From assembly GCF_003201605.1 (NCBI RefSeq), contig NZ_QJJR01000003.1, positions 186,001-250,000 on the forward strand: 64,000 nt of DNA, written 5' to 3'. This DNA comes from Streptohalobacillus salinus (lineage in GTDB: Bacteria; Bacillota; Bacilli; Bacillales; Amphibacillaceae). Below the pieces are notes generated by a model, which was not told the DNA's origin, did no database searches, and saw nothing but the letters and a program-made list of their open reading frames with translations. The position numbers and the translations under genes were made by a program. Of the stretch, positions 45,877 through 54,455 are shown piece after piece. Within the stretch, counting starts at the first letter, position 1; every line of letters begins with the position of its first letter.

Positions 45877-47313
45877 TTATTTACCTAAACGCTCATATGC
45901 ATTTTTACCCATTGGTGATTTAGCTAAAATCGTTGTTAAGATAATTGGTACCACGATGGCAATGGCCATTGATAAGAAGAACATAAGCATATGTTCTGCT
46001 TGAATGGATAAGAATCCTGGAATACCACCTACACCGATTGAGTTAGCCATAACGCCACTTGCAACAGAGACAGTACCAGCAATCGCCGAACCAACCATTG
46101 CTGCTAAGAATGGGAAACCATATTTTAAGTTAATACCAAACATCGCAGGTTCTGTTACGCCGAGGTAACATGAAATTGCTGATGGAATCGATACTTGTTG
46201 TTCTTTTTCATCTTTTCTGTGTAAGAAGATAATCGCAACAACTGCTGACCCTTGAGCAATATTTGACAAAGCAATCATTGGCCACAACATCGTCCCATCA
46301 AATTGACTCATCAACTGTAAATCAATCGCATTGGTCATGTGATGCAAGCCGGTAATAACCAGGGGTGCATACAAGAAACCGAATAATGAAGCGAATAACC
46401 AACCTAAGCCAGATGTTAAGCCATTATAAACGACAGTAGAAATCCAGTCACCGATTACCCAACCGATTGGGCCCAACACAACATGTGCGACGAGCACGGC
46501 TGGAACAAGCGCAAAGAATGGTACAAATATCATTGAAATGACATTCGGGATAATCTTACGTAGCCAAATTTCAAAGTAGGCTAAGAGAAAACCTGCTAAA
46601 ATAGCTGGAATAACTTGCGCTTGATAACCAATCATGTCGACAGTCGCAAAACCAAAATCCCATACTGGAATCTCATCTGCACCAGCTACACCATACGCAT
46701 TTAAGAGTTGAGGTGAGACAAGGGTTAAACCAAGTACAATACCGAGAATCTGGGTTGTCCCCATCTTCCGGGTAATTGACCAAACAATCCCTACCGGTAA
46801 GAAGTGGAAAATCGCTTCACCTATTAGCCATAAGAAATGGTGCGTCCCTGCCCAAAACTGCGATAACTCGATAAGTGCTTGATCATTATCCGGACCAAAC
46901 TCAGGAATATCACCAATAACATTTCTAAAACCTAAAATTAAACCCCCAACAACAAGTGCTGGAATGAGTGGTGTGAAGATTTCAGCTAAGTTCGAAATTA
47001 ACCGTTGAAGCGGATTCAAATTTTGCTTGGCAACAACTTTTGCTTCATCCTTAGAAGTATCTTCTACGCCTGCCACACCCGTGAATTCATTGTAGAATTT
47101 CGCAACCTCATTACCAATGATAATCTGAAACTGTCCTGCGTTTGTAAACGTACCTTTAACGATATCCATCGCTTCAATTGCTTTCTTATCGGCCTTGTCT
47201 GTTTCATTCAAGACAAAGCGCATTCGTGTTGCACAGTGTGTAACAGCTGAAATATTTTCACTACCTCCGACGAGTTCCAGCAGTTCTTTTGCTGATTGTT
47301 CATATTGCCCCAT
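45877..47313 (-). CDS. treP: PTS trehalose-specific transporter, EIIBC
   Basis: 478 residues: EIIB domain (about 1-85) with the phosphorylated Cys in VTHCATRMRFVLNET, then a ten-helix EIIC domain containing VITGLHHMTNAIDLQLM. There is no EIIA domain, so phosphate must come from an EIIA(Glc)-type protein elsewhere. It imports trehalose as trehalose 6-phosphate. First gene of the operon, with a GGAAGGGG ribosome site. The promoter carries two TreR-type palindromes and a cre site. Confidence 0.95.
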   Translation of the reverse strand: MGQYEQSAKELLELVGGSENISAVTHCATRMRFVLNETDKADKKAIEAMDIVKGTFTNAGQFQIIIGNEVAKFYNEFTGVAGVEDTSKDEAKVVAKQNLNPLQRLISNLAEIFTPLIPALVVGGLILGFRNVIGDIPEFGPDNDQALIELSQFWAGTHHFLWLIGEAIFHFLPVGIVWSITRKMGTTQILGIVLGLTLVSPQLLNAYGVAGADEIPVWDFGFATVDMIGYQAQVIPAILAGFLLAYFEIWLRKIIPNVISMIFVPFFALVPAVLVAHVVLGPIGWVIGDWISTVVYNGLTSGLGWLFASLFGFLYAPLVITGLHHMTNAIDLQLMSQFDGTMLWPMIALSNIAQGSAVVAIIFLHRKDEKEQQVSIPSAISCYLGVTEPAMFGINLKYGFPFLAAMVGSAIAGTVSVASGVMANSIGVGGIPGFLSIQAEHMLMFFLSMAIAIVVPIILTTILAKSPMGKNAYERLGK

Positions 47314-47371
47314 GTTCTCTACCCCTTCCTCTTCCTTGAGAAATTAATTAATAAATAATTGCAAGTAAAAA

Positions 47372-47385
47372 CTTGTCTAGACAAG
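47372..47385. promoter_or_regulatory. TreR operator 2
   Basis: CTTGTCTAGACAAG, a perfect 14-bp palindrome about 20 bp downstream of the predicted treP transcription start. Confidence 0.82.
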
Positions 47386-47390
47386 ATAAC

Positions 47391-47404
47391 TGATTACGCT
47401 TTCA
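47391..47404. promoter_or_regulatory. cre site at the treP promoter
   Basis: On the minus strand TGAAAGCGTAATCA matches TGWAANCGNTNWCA at 13 of 14 positions and covers the predicted start of transcription. Confidence 0.72.
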
Positions 47405-47432
47405 TTGTATCTTGTATAGACAAGTTCGTCAA
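47404..47432 (-). promoter_or_regulatory. Promoter of treP-treA-treR
   Basis: TTGACG (47427-47432), 17 bp, TACAAT (47404-47409) on the minus strand. Confidence 0.85.
47411..47424. promoter_or_regulatory. TreR operator 1, inside the promoter spacer
   Basis: CTTGTATAGACAAG lies wholly between the -35 and -10 boxes; repression by blocking polymerase is expected. Confidence 0.82.
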
Positions 47433-47469
47433 GAGAAAAGATAAACTTTTTAAAAAAAACATTTAGGCT

Positions 47470-47820
47470 TTATTCAAATAACGCTTTATCGACAAGACCA
47501 CCGGCATTACGGATATCTTCTAGCACAGCTGCGTAGTCCGTCTCATCTACTTTAAAGGTTAATACTGTTTTACGTTCCTCGTCCTCCGTTTCACGCGTTT
47601 CAAAGAAAGCACCAATACGATTATTACTGTTGGCTGTAGCCATTGCGCCTGTCCCCGTTCCCCCTGAGCCAGTTGGTGGCACCGGAATCACTAATGTCGT
47701 ACTCCCTTCGGACTCTAATTTGTCCACCTTAACGTCTTGCGTTTTATATTTCGCAAGAATTGTTTTTAAATCTTCTGCTTCATCTTCATTGTGTACATAT
47801 ACTTGAATATCTTTTGCCAT
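47470..47820 (-). CDS. Small acidic protein of unknown function
   Basis: 116 residues, soluble, predicted alpha/beta. Two similar halves (DIQVYVHNEDEAEDLKTILA and KVDETDYAAVLEDIRNAGGL) flank a Gly/Thr-rich low-complexity linker, GSGGTGTGAMATANSNN. I do not recognise the family with confidence; it recalls small general-stress proteins of the YflT/17M type. AAAGGAG precedes the ATG. Upstream is a weak SigB-like GTTTGA-13-GGGAAA arrangement. Its stop lies before the treP region on the same strand. Confidence 0.7.
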   Translation of the reverse strand: MAKDIQVYVHNEDEAEDLKTILAKYKTQDVKVDKLESEGSTTLVIPVPPTGSGGTGTGAMATANSNNRIGAFFETRETEDEERKTVLTFKVDETDYAAVLEDIRNAGGLVDKALFE

Positions 47821-47993
47821 TTGTCATTCACTCCTTTAAGTTATAGTTGTTTATTTTTTCCCTAACCTCATAAATTCAAACATCATACCTGTGATTAATG
47901 CTGTTGGTTGACGCATTTTGTTAGAAAAAACCCTCACTCATCTTAAAGCTAAAACGGACATAGACAAAAAAACATAAAAAATAAGACAAAAAA

Positions 47994-48022
47994 AGAGCGA
48001 AGAAGCAAACGCTTCTCTACCC
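47994..48022 (-). terminator. Terminator of the YpjP gene
   Basis: On the minus strand AGAAGC-GTTT-GCTTCT forms the stem core, followed by CGCTC and a T7 run. Confidence 0.75.
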
Positions 48023-48026
48023 TCTT

Positions 48027-48617
48027 TTAGCCCATCCATTTAGGTGGTGTATTTTTTCCGTAACTGACATCGCCAATCGTATAGTGGTGTTCAAAATTAT
48101 CATCAATTAAGTGATAATGAAAATTAAACCAGTAACCTTCTTTCGGTCGATTATCACGTCTCACGTGAAACTTGGCAATCAATTGTTCAGATTGTTCATC
48201 GTAAATGTCAAAAATTCGTTCACCATAACCCGCTGTTTGTTGTTCAATAAGACTTAGGTTGAAAAGTTGATGCGGATCGTACTGTTCAACTAACGCATCA
48301 ATGACCGTCTCTACGTTCGGTAAAATCTCTTCTTTCATTTCTTGTTCAATCGGTTGTAAAATTCTCGGCCCAATTTTCCCGATAACCTGTGCGGTTGCTT
48401 GTTCTTTCAGTAGCTCGCTCGGTGTAACTATAGCCTCGGGCTCTTCGTTAAGATTAACTGCTTCATAATGATTGGACTGAAGCTCTTTCGGTTTTGCTGA
48501 TTGATATTCTTTGCTATCAACGTCTGCATGAACTTCTAAATCAATGGAAGGCACATACATGCCTAAAGTCATAACCGCCACTGTAGCGACAAATAATTTC
48601 TTTACCCATACTTGCAA
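48027..48617 (-). CDS. ypjP: YpjP-family protein
   Basis: 196 residues with an N-terminal signal-like hydrophobic segment (about 5-25). The C-terminal FHVRRDNRPKEGYWFNFHYH and GKNTPPKWMG are very close to the end of B. subtilis YpjP; GKIGPRILQPIEQEMKEEIL is the other conserved block. Function unknown, probably at the cell surface. The start appears to be TTG (48617), 6-7 bases after GGAGGGAG; no ATG fits. Confidence 0.88.
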   Translation of the reverse strand: MQVWVKKLFVATVAVMTLGMYVPSIDLEVHADVDSKEYQSAKPKELQSNHYEAVNLNEEPEAIVTPSELLKEQATAQVIGKIGPRILQPIEQEMKEEILPNVETVIDALVEQYDPHQLFNLSLIEQQTAGYGERIFDIYDEQSEQLIAKFHVRRDNRPKEGYWFNFHYHLIDDNFEHHYTIGDVSYGKNTPPKWMG

Positions 48618-48785
48618 AAAGAACTCCCTCCTCTTTATGAAACCGTTTTATACACTTTAGTTTAGCACATCCATTTCCAATTTTCACTACTTTATTCAAG
48701 ACGTCACAGAAAAGATATCTTTTCCACAGTTTTTTCTTATTTCATTTATGTTTTGTTCTTTCGTTTTCATGACCACGTTTAAAAA

Positions 48786-48819
48786 ACAGCTCCAGCATCC
48801 TTAAGGACACCAAAGCTGT
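48786..48819 (-). terminator. Terminator of the photolyase-TspO pair
   Basis: ACAGCT...AGCTGT stem with additional paired bases toward a TTAA loop, then T6 on the minus-strand exit. Confidence 0.75.
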
Positions 48820-48855
48820 CTATCCGTAAAAGCTTTTATTCGCTTTTTCAACACC

Positions 48856-49593
48856 CTAGGAACGGAAACTTAACGTTTCTTTCTTTTTCCGAGCAACAAA
48901 GATCATCACAAGAATAATTCCAACAACAATAAACGCGGTCGAGGAAACAAGCGAAGAAGCTGCTTGATTTTCAATGCCAACCCCAATCAGCGCCCAAACA
49001 AAGACGAGTGGAAAGATAACATCTGCTTGACTGTATCTAAACCAGGTCGCTAATATAAGCGCGAGAATCAGTAAGCCGACTGTCCATATTTCTGCACTCA
49101 CTCCAAAACCATTCCAGCCAATATCGGTGAGAAAATAGCTAATATTCGCAATGGTTGCCACACTAATCCATCCTAGATACAGTGAAAATGGCACTAAGTC
49201 AAACCCGTGTGCTTTTCTATGCTGTACTTTTTTATACATTGCAATTAAAGTAAATAACAACAAGACCATAATGATGACGCCTATACCAAAATAGAAGTAG
49301 TGCCACGTCACAAGCCACACACCATTTAAAATATTTATCAACCAGAAAAGATAATGCGTTTCTGTGTAAACAGGTGAATCTTGACGATCTTTCTTAAACT
49401 GAAGTAATGTCCAAATAATTAATGTCAGATAAATTAAACTCCAAATACTAAACACATAACCGGCTGGTGTAAACGGCACATCTAAGCGGTCAGAAATACT
49501 CCCCGTATCAATTCCATTTAGCGGTAGCGTCACCGCTAGTGTGTTTAGCACCAAACTAAATACTAACGTCACAACATTTATCCATCTTTTCAT
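48856..49593 (-). CDS. TspO/MBR-family tryptophan-rich sensory protein
   Basis: Membrane protein of 245 residues, longer than the minimal five-helix TspO because of extra C-terminal helices. FTPAGYVFSIWSLIYLTLII and LGWISVATIANISYFL carry the family pattern. Members bind porphyrins and can degrade them with light. ATG at 49593 lies four bases after the photolyase stop, with AGGAGGAGAA inside the end of that gene. The linkage to photolyase suggests a shared light or oxidative-stress role. Confidence 0.88.
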   Translation of the reverse strand: MKRWINVVTLVFSLVLNTLAVTLPLNGIDTGSISDRLDVPFTPAGYVFSIWSLIYLTLIIWTLLQFKKDRQDSPVYTETHYLFWLINILNGVWLVTWHYFYFGIGVIIMVLLLFTLIAMYKKVQHRKAHGFDLVPFSLYLGWISVATIANISYFLTDIGWNGFGVSAEIWTVGLLILALILATWFRYSQADVIFPLVFVWALIGVGIENQAASSLVSSTAFIVVGIILVMIFVARKKKETLSFRS

Positions 49594-49597
49594 TACA

Positions 49598-51013
49598 TTA
49601 TTCTCCTCCTTTGATGTCTTGATAAGCTGACAGGGCACGCGCTCTTGCCTTTTTATGATCAACGATCGCTCCCGGATAATCTTCGTCTAAAACAATTGAC
49701 GCTTGCTTTAAGACGGATGTTTTCGTCTCAAATGGTTTAAATAATTCAGGGGGATCTAATTGTTCCAGTTCTGGCAGGTAGCGTTTAATGTATACACCCT
49801 CCGGGTCAAATTTTTCCGCCTGTGTTGTCGGGTTAAAAATCCTAAAGAACGGCGAGGCATCAAAGCCAGAGCCCATTACCCATTGCCAACCGAGGGTATT
49901 GTTCGCCCGGTCATGGTCAAGTAAGGTTGTTTCAAAATACTTTTGACCGTCTCGCCAATCAATCATTAAATGCTTAACGAGAAATGAAGCAGCAACCATC
50001 CGTACCCGGTTATGCATATAGCCCGTTTGATAAAGCTCACGCATACCTGCGTCAACAAAGGGATAACCGGTCCGCCCTTCTTTCCAGCGCTGGAATGCTT
50101 TTCCTTTATCTTGCCAAGGAAATTGATCAAATTCACGGCGTAGGGCTTGTGTTTCTGCCTGCGGCTGCTGGTACACTTGTTGATAACTAAAGTCTCGCCA
50201 ACAAAGTTGTCGCTTCAATTGTTCAATTTCTTCTGCCGTTTCTGTTTGATCAACCCTCCCACTTTGAAGCGCCTCATCCAGACGCGAGGTAATGGTTCGT
50301 GGTGAAATGGCACCAACAGCGAGGTAAACGGACAGCCGTGTTGTATCCTCTAAATCAGGACGATCACGGCCAATCGAGTAATGATCGAGTGACTGATCAA
50401 TAAACTGTTCTAAGCGTTGCAGAGCAGCAGATTCCCCGGGTTCGAAGCTAGCCAGTAACTTAGCAAACCAATCTGGCGTCTTCGTTCGTTTAAATGCATC
50501 TGTTTCTCGCTGGATCGGGATCCCTTCACAGTGTTTCGGCTTTTTAAATGGGGGGAACGGATTAACCTGACGCCACGCTTTATAATATGGAGTAAATACT
50601 TTATAAGGTTCTCCTTTGTTTGTCGTTACGGCACCCGGCTCGGTTAACACATCGCCGTGAAAGACCTTCACTCCCACACCTAATTGTTCAAGTGCATGTA
50701 AAACCGCTGACTCCTTCTCCTGCTCATCTTTTAAATACATGCGGTTAAAGTAGACGGCGTCAATTTCATAAGCTTTCACCCAAGCTTTAAGCACCTCAAC
50801 TGCTTTACCCGTTTTAGCAATTAACTCAATCCCTTCTTCTTTTAGAGTTGTTTGCAAGTCACCGACATGTTGATTTAACCAAAAATCTTTTGCACTCGTC
50901 TTATTTTCTTTATCTATGTATCCACAAATGACTCGGCCATCATGACACGCCTGAGTGAATGCCGGATGATCAATCACCCGCAAATCCTCCCTTAACCAGA
51001 CCAATATTCGCAC
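49598..51013 (-). CDS. phrB: Deoxyribodipyrimidine photolyase (CPD class I type)
   Basis: Light-driven repair of pyrimidine dimers; 471 residues. The N-terminal antenna-binding domain starts RILVWLREDLRVIDHPAF. The FAD domain shows GRTGYPFVDAGMRELYQTGY, MHNRVRMVAASFLVKHL and NNTLGWQWVMGSGFDASPFF. Start: GTG at 51013, about eight bases after GTGAGG, gives the usual photolyase N-terminus; an earlier GTG (51022) overlaps the ribosome site. Confidence 0.95.
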   Translation of the reverse strand: MRILVWLREDLRVIDHPAFTQACHDGRVICGYIDKENKTSAKDFWLNQHVGDLQTTLKEEGIELIAKTGKAVEVLKAWVKAYEIDAVYFNRMYLKDEQEKESAVLHALEQLGVGVKVFHGDVLTEPGAVTTNKGEPYKVFTPYYKAWRQVNPFPPFKKPKHCEGIPIQRETDAFKRTKTPDWFAKLLASFEPGESAALQRLEQFIDQSLDHYSIGRDRPDLEDTTRLSVYLAVGAISPRTITSRLDEALQSGRVDQTETAEEIEQLKRQLCWRDFSYQQVYQQPQAETQALRREFDQFPWQDKGKAFQRWKEGRTGYPFVDAGMRELYQTGYMHNRVRMVAASFLVKHLMIDWRDGQKYFETTLLDHDRANNTLGWQWVMGSGFDASPFFRIFNPTTQAEKFDPEGVYIKRYLPELEQLDPPELFKPFETKTSVLKQASIVLDEDYPGAIVDHKKARARALSAYQDIKGGE

Positions 51014-51074
51014 TTGCAGCACCTCACTTTCCTGATATATCTATTCCCTAAAATACTTAATTGAAACGAAAAAA

Positions 51075-51098
51075 GATAGCCCTATCGCTAGGACTATC
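51075..51098 (-). terminator. Terminator of the BASS-OsmC pair
   Basis: On the minus strand GATAGTCCTA...TAGGGCTATC stem followed by T6. Confidence 0.82.
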
Positions 51099-51158
51099 CC
51101 TTGTAGAAATCATTCAGTACGCGTTTAAATCGGTCTATCCTTTTTAATTTGTTAACGC

Positions 51159-51596
51159 TTAGGCTTTAACCCAGCTATCGATCATTTTTACATCAGCCGC
51201 TTTCATCATCGTGTGTACAGGACAACGCGCCTCAACTATGTCTTGCAATTCTTTAATGCGCGCATCAGATTCGGTTGTTTTTACGATAACGTCAACTGTT
51301 ATCTCTTCGAAATACGGTCGTACACTTAAGTCTCCCATAAAACCACGTGGATCAAATGATCCACTCACGTTAAATGTGAGGCCTTGCAAATCAAATGTCA
51401 TCTCTTTTGCGGCCATATGAGCGACAACATTCTCACATGCAGCGAGCGATGCCAATAGATTTTGCATTGGATTGGGACCTGAGTCTAATCCACCTACATG
51501 TGTGCCTTCATCTAAAATAATTTCATGATTTCCGGTTTTAGCTTTAACAGCCAAACCTTCATTTACTGCACTTACATTGAACGTCATTTTTTTCAT
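51159..51596 (-). CDS. OsmC-family protein
   Basis: 145 residues, full-length OsmC fold: N-terminal beta hairpins, LLASLAACENVVAHMAAKEM with the first redox Cys and IVEARCPVHTMMKAADV with the second. Both catalytic cysteines are kept, so organic hydroperoxide or thiol-persulfide chemistry is possible. It lies 29 bp after the BASS transporter in an apparent two-gene operon. A second, shorter OsmC homologue is at 30.3-30.7 kb; the two are not close copies. Confidence 0.9.
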   Translation of the reverse strand: MKKMTFNVSAVNEGLAVKAKTGNHEIILDEGTHVGGLDSGPNPMQNLLASLAACENVVAHMAAKEMTFDLQGLTFNVSGSFDPRGFMGDLSVRPYFEEITVDVIVKTTESDARIKELQDIVEARCPVHTMMKAADVKMIDSWVKA

Positions 51597-51625
51597 AATT
51601 AATTATCCCCTTTACTTTTTATATG

Positions 51626-52642
51626 TTAAGCCTTAATTGGCTTACGCACGGTTTGCTTAATGGGTTGTTCATCTGCTTCGGCTGTACACGGTTTAAACCA
51701 ACGACTTATCGCTACTTTCCCGTACAAAGTGATGCCTTGTTGTTGCACCACAAAGGCAATGGTCACGATCAATGCAGCTTCTGCACCAAATGATGCAACC
51801 GCTAAACCAATCGCAATCGATAAGTTACGCAAAACAGTACCGTTGACTAAGGCTATCCCATCGTCACGGTTGAAGAATTTCACGGCGAAAAAGGTACTTG
51901 TGAAAAAATTCAATAAATAAAATAAGATGAGCACCACTGTCGCAATAGCGATTAACTCTAAATTAGACACAATCATGCTTGCTCGTGCACTCACACTAAC
52001 AAAAACGATAAATAACATCGCCCAGATACTAAGGGGTGCCAGTGCCGGTTTTACACGGTGCTTAAATTCTGCTAAGGTCATCCTTTTCATCATCAGTTTA
52101 AAGGTGACGTGCCCTAAAATCATTGGAACAAACACAACGGTTATGATCGTACGGAAGGTTGCTAAAATATCGACATTAACGATTTGACCAACCATTGCCA
52201 GCAGATACCAAGGCGTGAGTAATGACCCTAAAATTAAGCCGAAAATCGTTAACTTTACAGCCGCAGGTACATTCCCTTTGTGTATAGCGGTCCATGAAAT
52301 TGTCATCCCACTCGTTGGCAGTAATGCTGATAACGCAAGTCCTGCAAACATTACTGGATATTCTCTCAGTAAGGTTACGCCTAAGAGATAGGCAATAAAC
52401 GGGACAATCAAAAAATTAATCATCATGGAAAAGAGCAAGACTTTCGTTCCTTGAACTGAGGTTAATTCTTTAAAATTAAAACCTATCATTGTGACATAGA
52501 TCATAATGATTGTGGCGAATAGCACGACCGGTTGTAGAAAACGTGTATCAAACACTGTTCCTACTATAAAGGCAATTACTAATGTTAATGGCACGCTAAT
52601 CATCAAATACCGCTGTGGAAAAGTATAAATATTGTTCAACAT
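51626..52642 (-). CDS. BASS/ACR3-superfamily transporter (arsenic resistance or bile acid:Na+ type)
   Basis: 338 residues with ten hydrophobic helices. ALLPTSGMTISWTAIHKGN and DDGIALVNGTVLRNLSIAIG mark the BASS fold with its crossing helices. It is annotated in databases either as arsenic resistance protein or as bile acid:sodium symporter. ArsR, ArsC and the highly conserved ACR3 Cys site are not seen, so arsenite export is unproven. GGAGG before ATG; transcribed from a strong promoter with an ATACCCC-type motif. Confidence 0.82.
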   Translation of the reverse strand: MLNNIYTFPQRYLMISVPLTLVIAFIVGTVFDTRFLQPVVLFATIIMIYVTMIGFNFKELTSVQGTKVLLFSMMINFLIVPFIAYLLGVTLLREYPVMFAGLALSALLPTSGMTISWTAIHKGNVPAAVKLTIFGLILGSLLTPWYLLAMVGQIVNVDILATFRTIITVVFVPMILGHVTFKLMMKRMTLAEFKHRVKPALAPLSIWAMLFIVFVSVSARASMIVSNLELIAIATVVLILFYLLNFFTSTFFAVKFFNRDDGIALVNGTVLRNLSIAIGLAVASFGAEAALIVTIAFVVQQQGITLYGKVAISRWFKPCTAEADEQPIKQTVRKPIKA

Positions 52643-52680
52643 CTGACCGCCTCCTTATTTACCTACGTGGGTATAAAAAT

Positions 52681-52709
52681 ACTATAAGGGGTATATTTAA
52701 TTTTGTCAA
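52681..52709 (-). promoter_or_regulatory. Promoter of the BASS-OsmC operon
   Basis: TTGACA (52704-52709), 17 bp, TATAGT (52681-52686) on the minus strand. ATACTATAAGGGGTAT (52679-52694) covers the -10 region and resembles an imperfect CsoR/CstR-type dyad. Confidence 0.85.
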
Positions 52710-52785
52710 ACACTTTATATTTCTTTCCCTCTTCCCAGTCAAAGTCACGAATGATTGTGACTGTCACACCCAAAAAGAACAAAAA

Positions 52786-52862
52786 AAGCTAAAACGCTTG
52801 TAATCAGCGTTTTAGCAATGAATTTCTCAGGCGATTGCACAATGTGTCACAATCTTTATATA
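52786..52862 (-). ncRNA. Candidate small RNA between the traB-like gene and the BASS operon
   Basis: On the minus strand a TATATA (52857-52862) is followed by a GATTG...CAATC hairpin (52831-52853) and then a perfect 11-bp terminator stem, GCTAAAACGCT/AGCGTTTTAGC (52788-52816), with a T7 run. No gene ends here, and the traB-like gene has its own terminator 215 bp earlier. The -35 box is poor. It could instead be a backup terminator. Confidence 0.4.
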
Positions 52863-53030
52863 CCCTAACTCCCCTATTCTTAACATGTGTGTACTGATTT
52901 TTCTCATACCGCCATGACTTTGTCACGTTTTAGACACATATCCATCAACTAACCCTCGGCTCACGGGGATCGAATTACTATTTTTTAAGCGGGATGCTCG
53001 TGTTGCAAACTGCTTCTTCACCCTAAAAAA
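52863..53030. other. Noncoding stretch after the traB-like gene
   Basis: No coding frame with a ribosome site on either strand. Nothing recognised besides the flanking hairpins. Confidence 0.5.
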
Positions 53031-53083
53031 ATACCCCCTTCATATCGCCAAGGTGTTTCCACCAAAGATACATGAAAGGGTAT
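53031..53083 (-). terminator. Terminator of the TraB-family gene
   Basis: ATACCCCCTTCAT pairs with ATGAAAGGGTAT around an inner GGTG/CACC hairpin; T7 on the minus-strand exit. Confidence 0.8.
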
Positions 53084-53089
53084 AATCCT

Positions 53090-54322
53090 TTAAAAATTAA
53101 CCAATGTCAGGACACTATCAATGAAGAGACGGATGACTTCAGTCCCCCCGATGACGGTACCAATGGTTGAGCCTAAGTTAGCAAACATCACAATCAATAA
53201 AATTCTGGTCACTTTATTTTTCCAAAAGCCTTTCACTGTATAGACATCATCACTAAGCTGTTCGAAATCACTAACATTTGGCTTTCTCATGTACGCTTGG
53301 GTTAAACCAGCAAACCAGCCGGCTGCCATCAACGGATTGAGCGACGTAATCGGCGCAGCGACAAACGCCGTAAGGATTGCTAATGGGTGACCAAAAGCAA
53401 TCAAGGTGCCTAACGCAGAAAAAGAGCCATTCCATAGTAACCAACGCCACATCTGTTCAACACCTGCATCAGGATTAAAAATAAAAGTTAAAATGACAAG
53501 TGCGATAATTGCAATCGGAATGGACCAACCGATCCGTTTAGGCCATTTTGATTTTTTAGGTACCCGTGTTAAAGCTTTTAAATCATGCTTTTTATCGATC
53601 TCTTTACGAATGCCAGGAACATGGGCTGCACCTAAGACCGCGACCACCGTCTCACCCGGTGCCGTTCTGATTTTTTCAGCTAAGTACTGATCTCGTTCGT
53701 CAATTAATGGTGTTTTGAGTCTCGGGAAATACTCGGTGAATTCATCAAGAATACTTTGTATTGAATCTTGATTTTTCATTTTTTCTAACTCTTCTTCTGT
53801 GATGCTCTCATTTGAGAAGATACCTGCCATGACCTGCGTAAGCAGCATCAATTTCCCTTTCATTCCGACACTGCCCCAAATTCTAGCGAAGGTAATTTGA
53901 ATATTACGGTCAGCCAGGACAAGTTTTGCATCAACTGCTTTTGCCGACTCAATGCCTTGCATCATTTCACGACCCGCTTCAATATTAAATTGTTTAGCAA
54001 TGCGTTTTTGGAACGATGACACAGCCAAATTCATTAACAAGAGGGTTGTTTTCTTTTCTTTGATCACTTTGAAAATATCCATGTTTTTCCACCGGTTGCC
54101 GTCCATCATTGATTGATAGCGTTGTTCATCCAGTTCAATACAGACCGCATCGGGACGAAGGCGTTCAATCACTTCCTTCACTTCTTCCGCACTCGTCTTT
54201 GATACGTGTGCTGTCCCAATCAATATGTATGTCTTTCCTTCTTTTTCAATTGTTACCACGGTATTGGTTTGTTCTGTTTCGGATAATTCTTCTAGTACAG
54301 CTTGCTTATTCGTTTCAGTCAT
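53090..54322 (-). CDS. TraB/PrgY-family membrane protein
   Basis: 410 residues. The soluble N-terminal TraB domain (about 20-240) has ILIGTAHVSKTSAEEV, CIELDEQRY and VVAVLGAAHVPGI, the GXXH-E-H pattern of the Tiki/TraB metalloprotease-like fold. Four to five transmembrane helices follow (about 265-405). Enterococcal TraB lowers pheromone activity, but chromosomal homologues are widespread and no conjugation genes are here, so the role is unknown. Ribosome site AAAGGTAGG is weakly spaced. Confidence 0.9.
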   Translation of the reverse strand: MTETNKQAVLEELSETEQTNTVVTIEKEGKTYILIGTAHVSKTSAEEVKEVIERLRPDAVCIELDEQRYQSMMDGNRWKNMDIFKVIKEKKTTLLLMNLAVSSFQKRIAKQFNIEAGREMMQGIESAKAVDAKLVLADRNIQITFARIWGSVGMKGKLMLLTQVMAGIFSNESITEEELEKMKNQDSIQSILDEFTEYFPRLKTPLIDERDQYLAEKIRTAPGETVVAVLGAAHVPGIRKEIDKKHDLKALTRVPKKSKWPKRIGWSIPIAIIALVILTFIFNPDAGVEQMWRWLLWNGSFSALGTLIAFGHPLAILTAFVAAPITSLNPLMAAGWFAGLTQAYMRKPNVSDFEQLSDDVYTVKGFWKNKVTRILLIVMFANLGSTIGTVIGGTEVIRLFIDSVLTLVNF

Positions 54323-54426
54323 TTTCTCTGCCTACCTTTTCAAAAAGTCTCTGCCTTATAGTATAACCTAGATTAATCGAGATGGCGAAAAAAAGCTTTC
54401 GGCACTCACGTATGGTGAATAATAAA

Positions 54427-54455
54427 AACAGTCTTCCTAATTTAAGAAGACTGTT
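54427..54455 (-). terminator. Terminator of the GGDEF-EAL gene
   Basis: AACAGTCTTC pairs perfectly with GAAGACTGTT. It overlaps the last codons of the gene and the T-rich exit follows. Confidence 0.8.

Noticed and set aside
52940-52985. GGGGATCGAATTACTA-like stretch resembling a tRNA T-arm
   Set aside because: No acceptor stem, D-arm or anticodon arm can be drawn around it.
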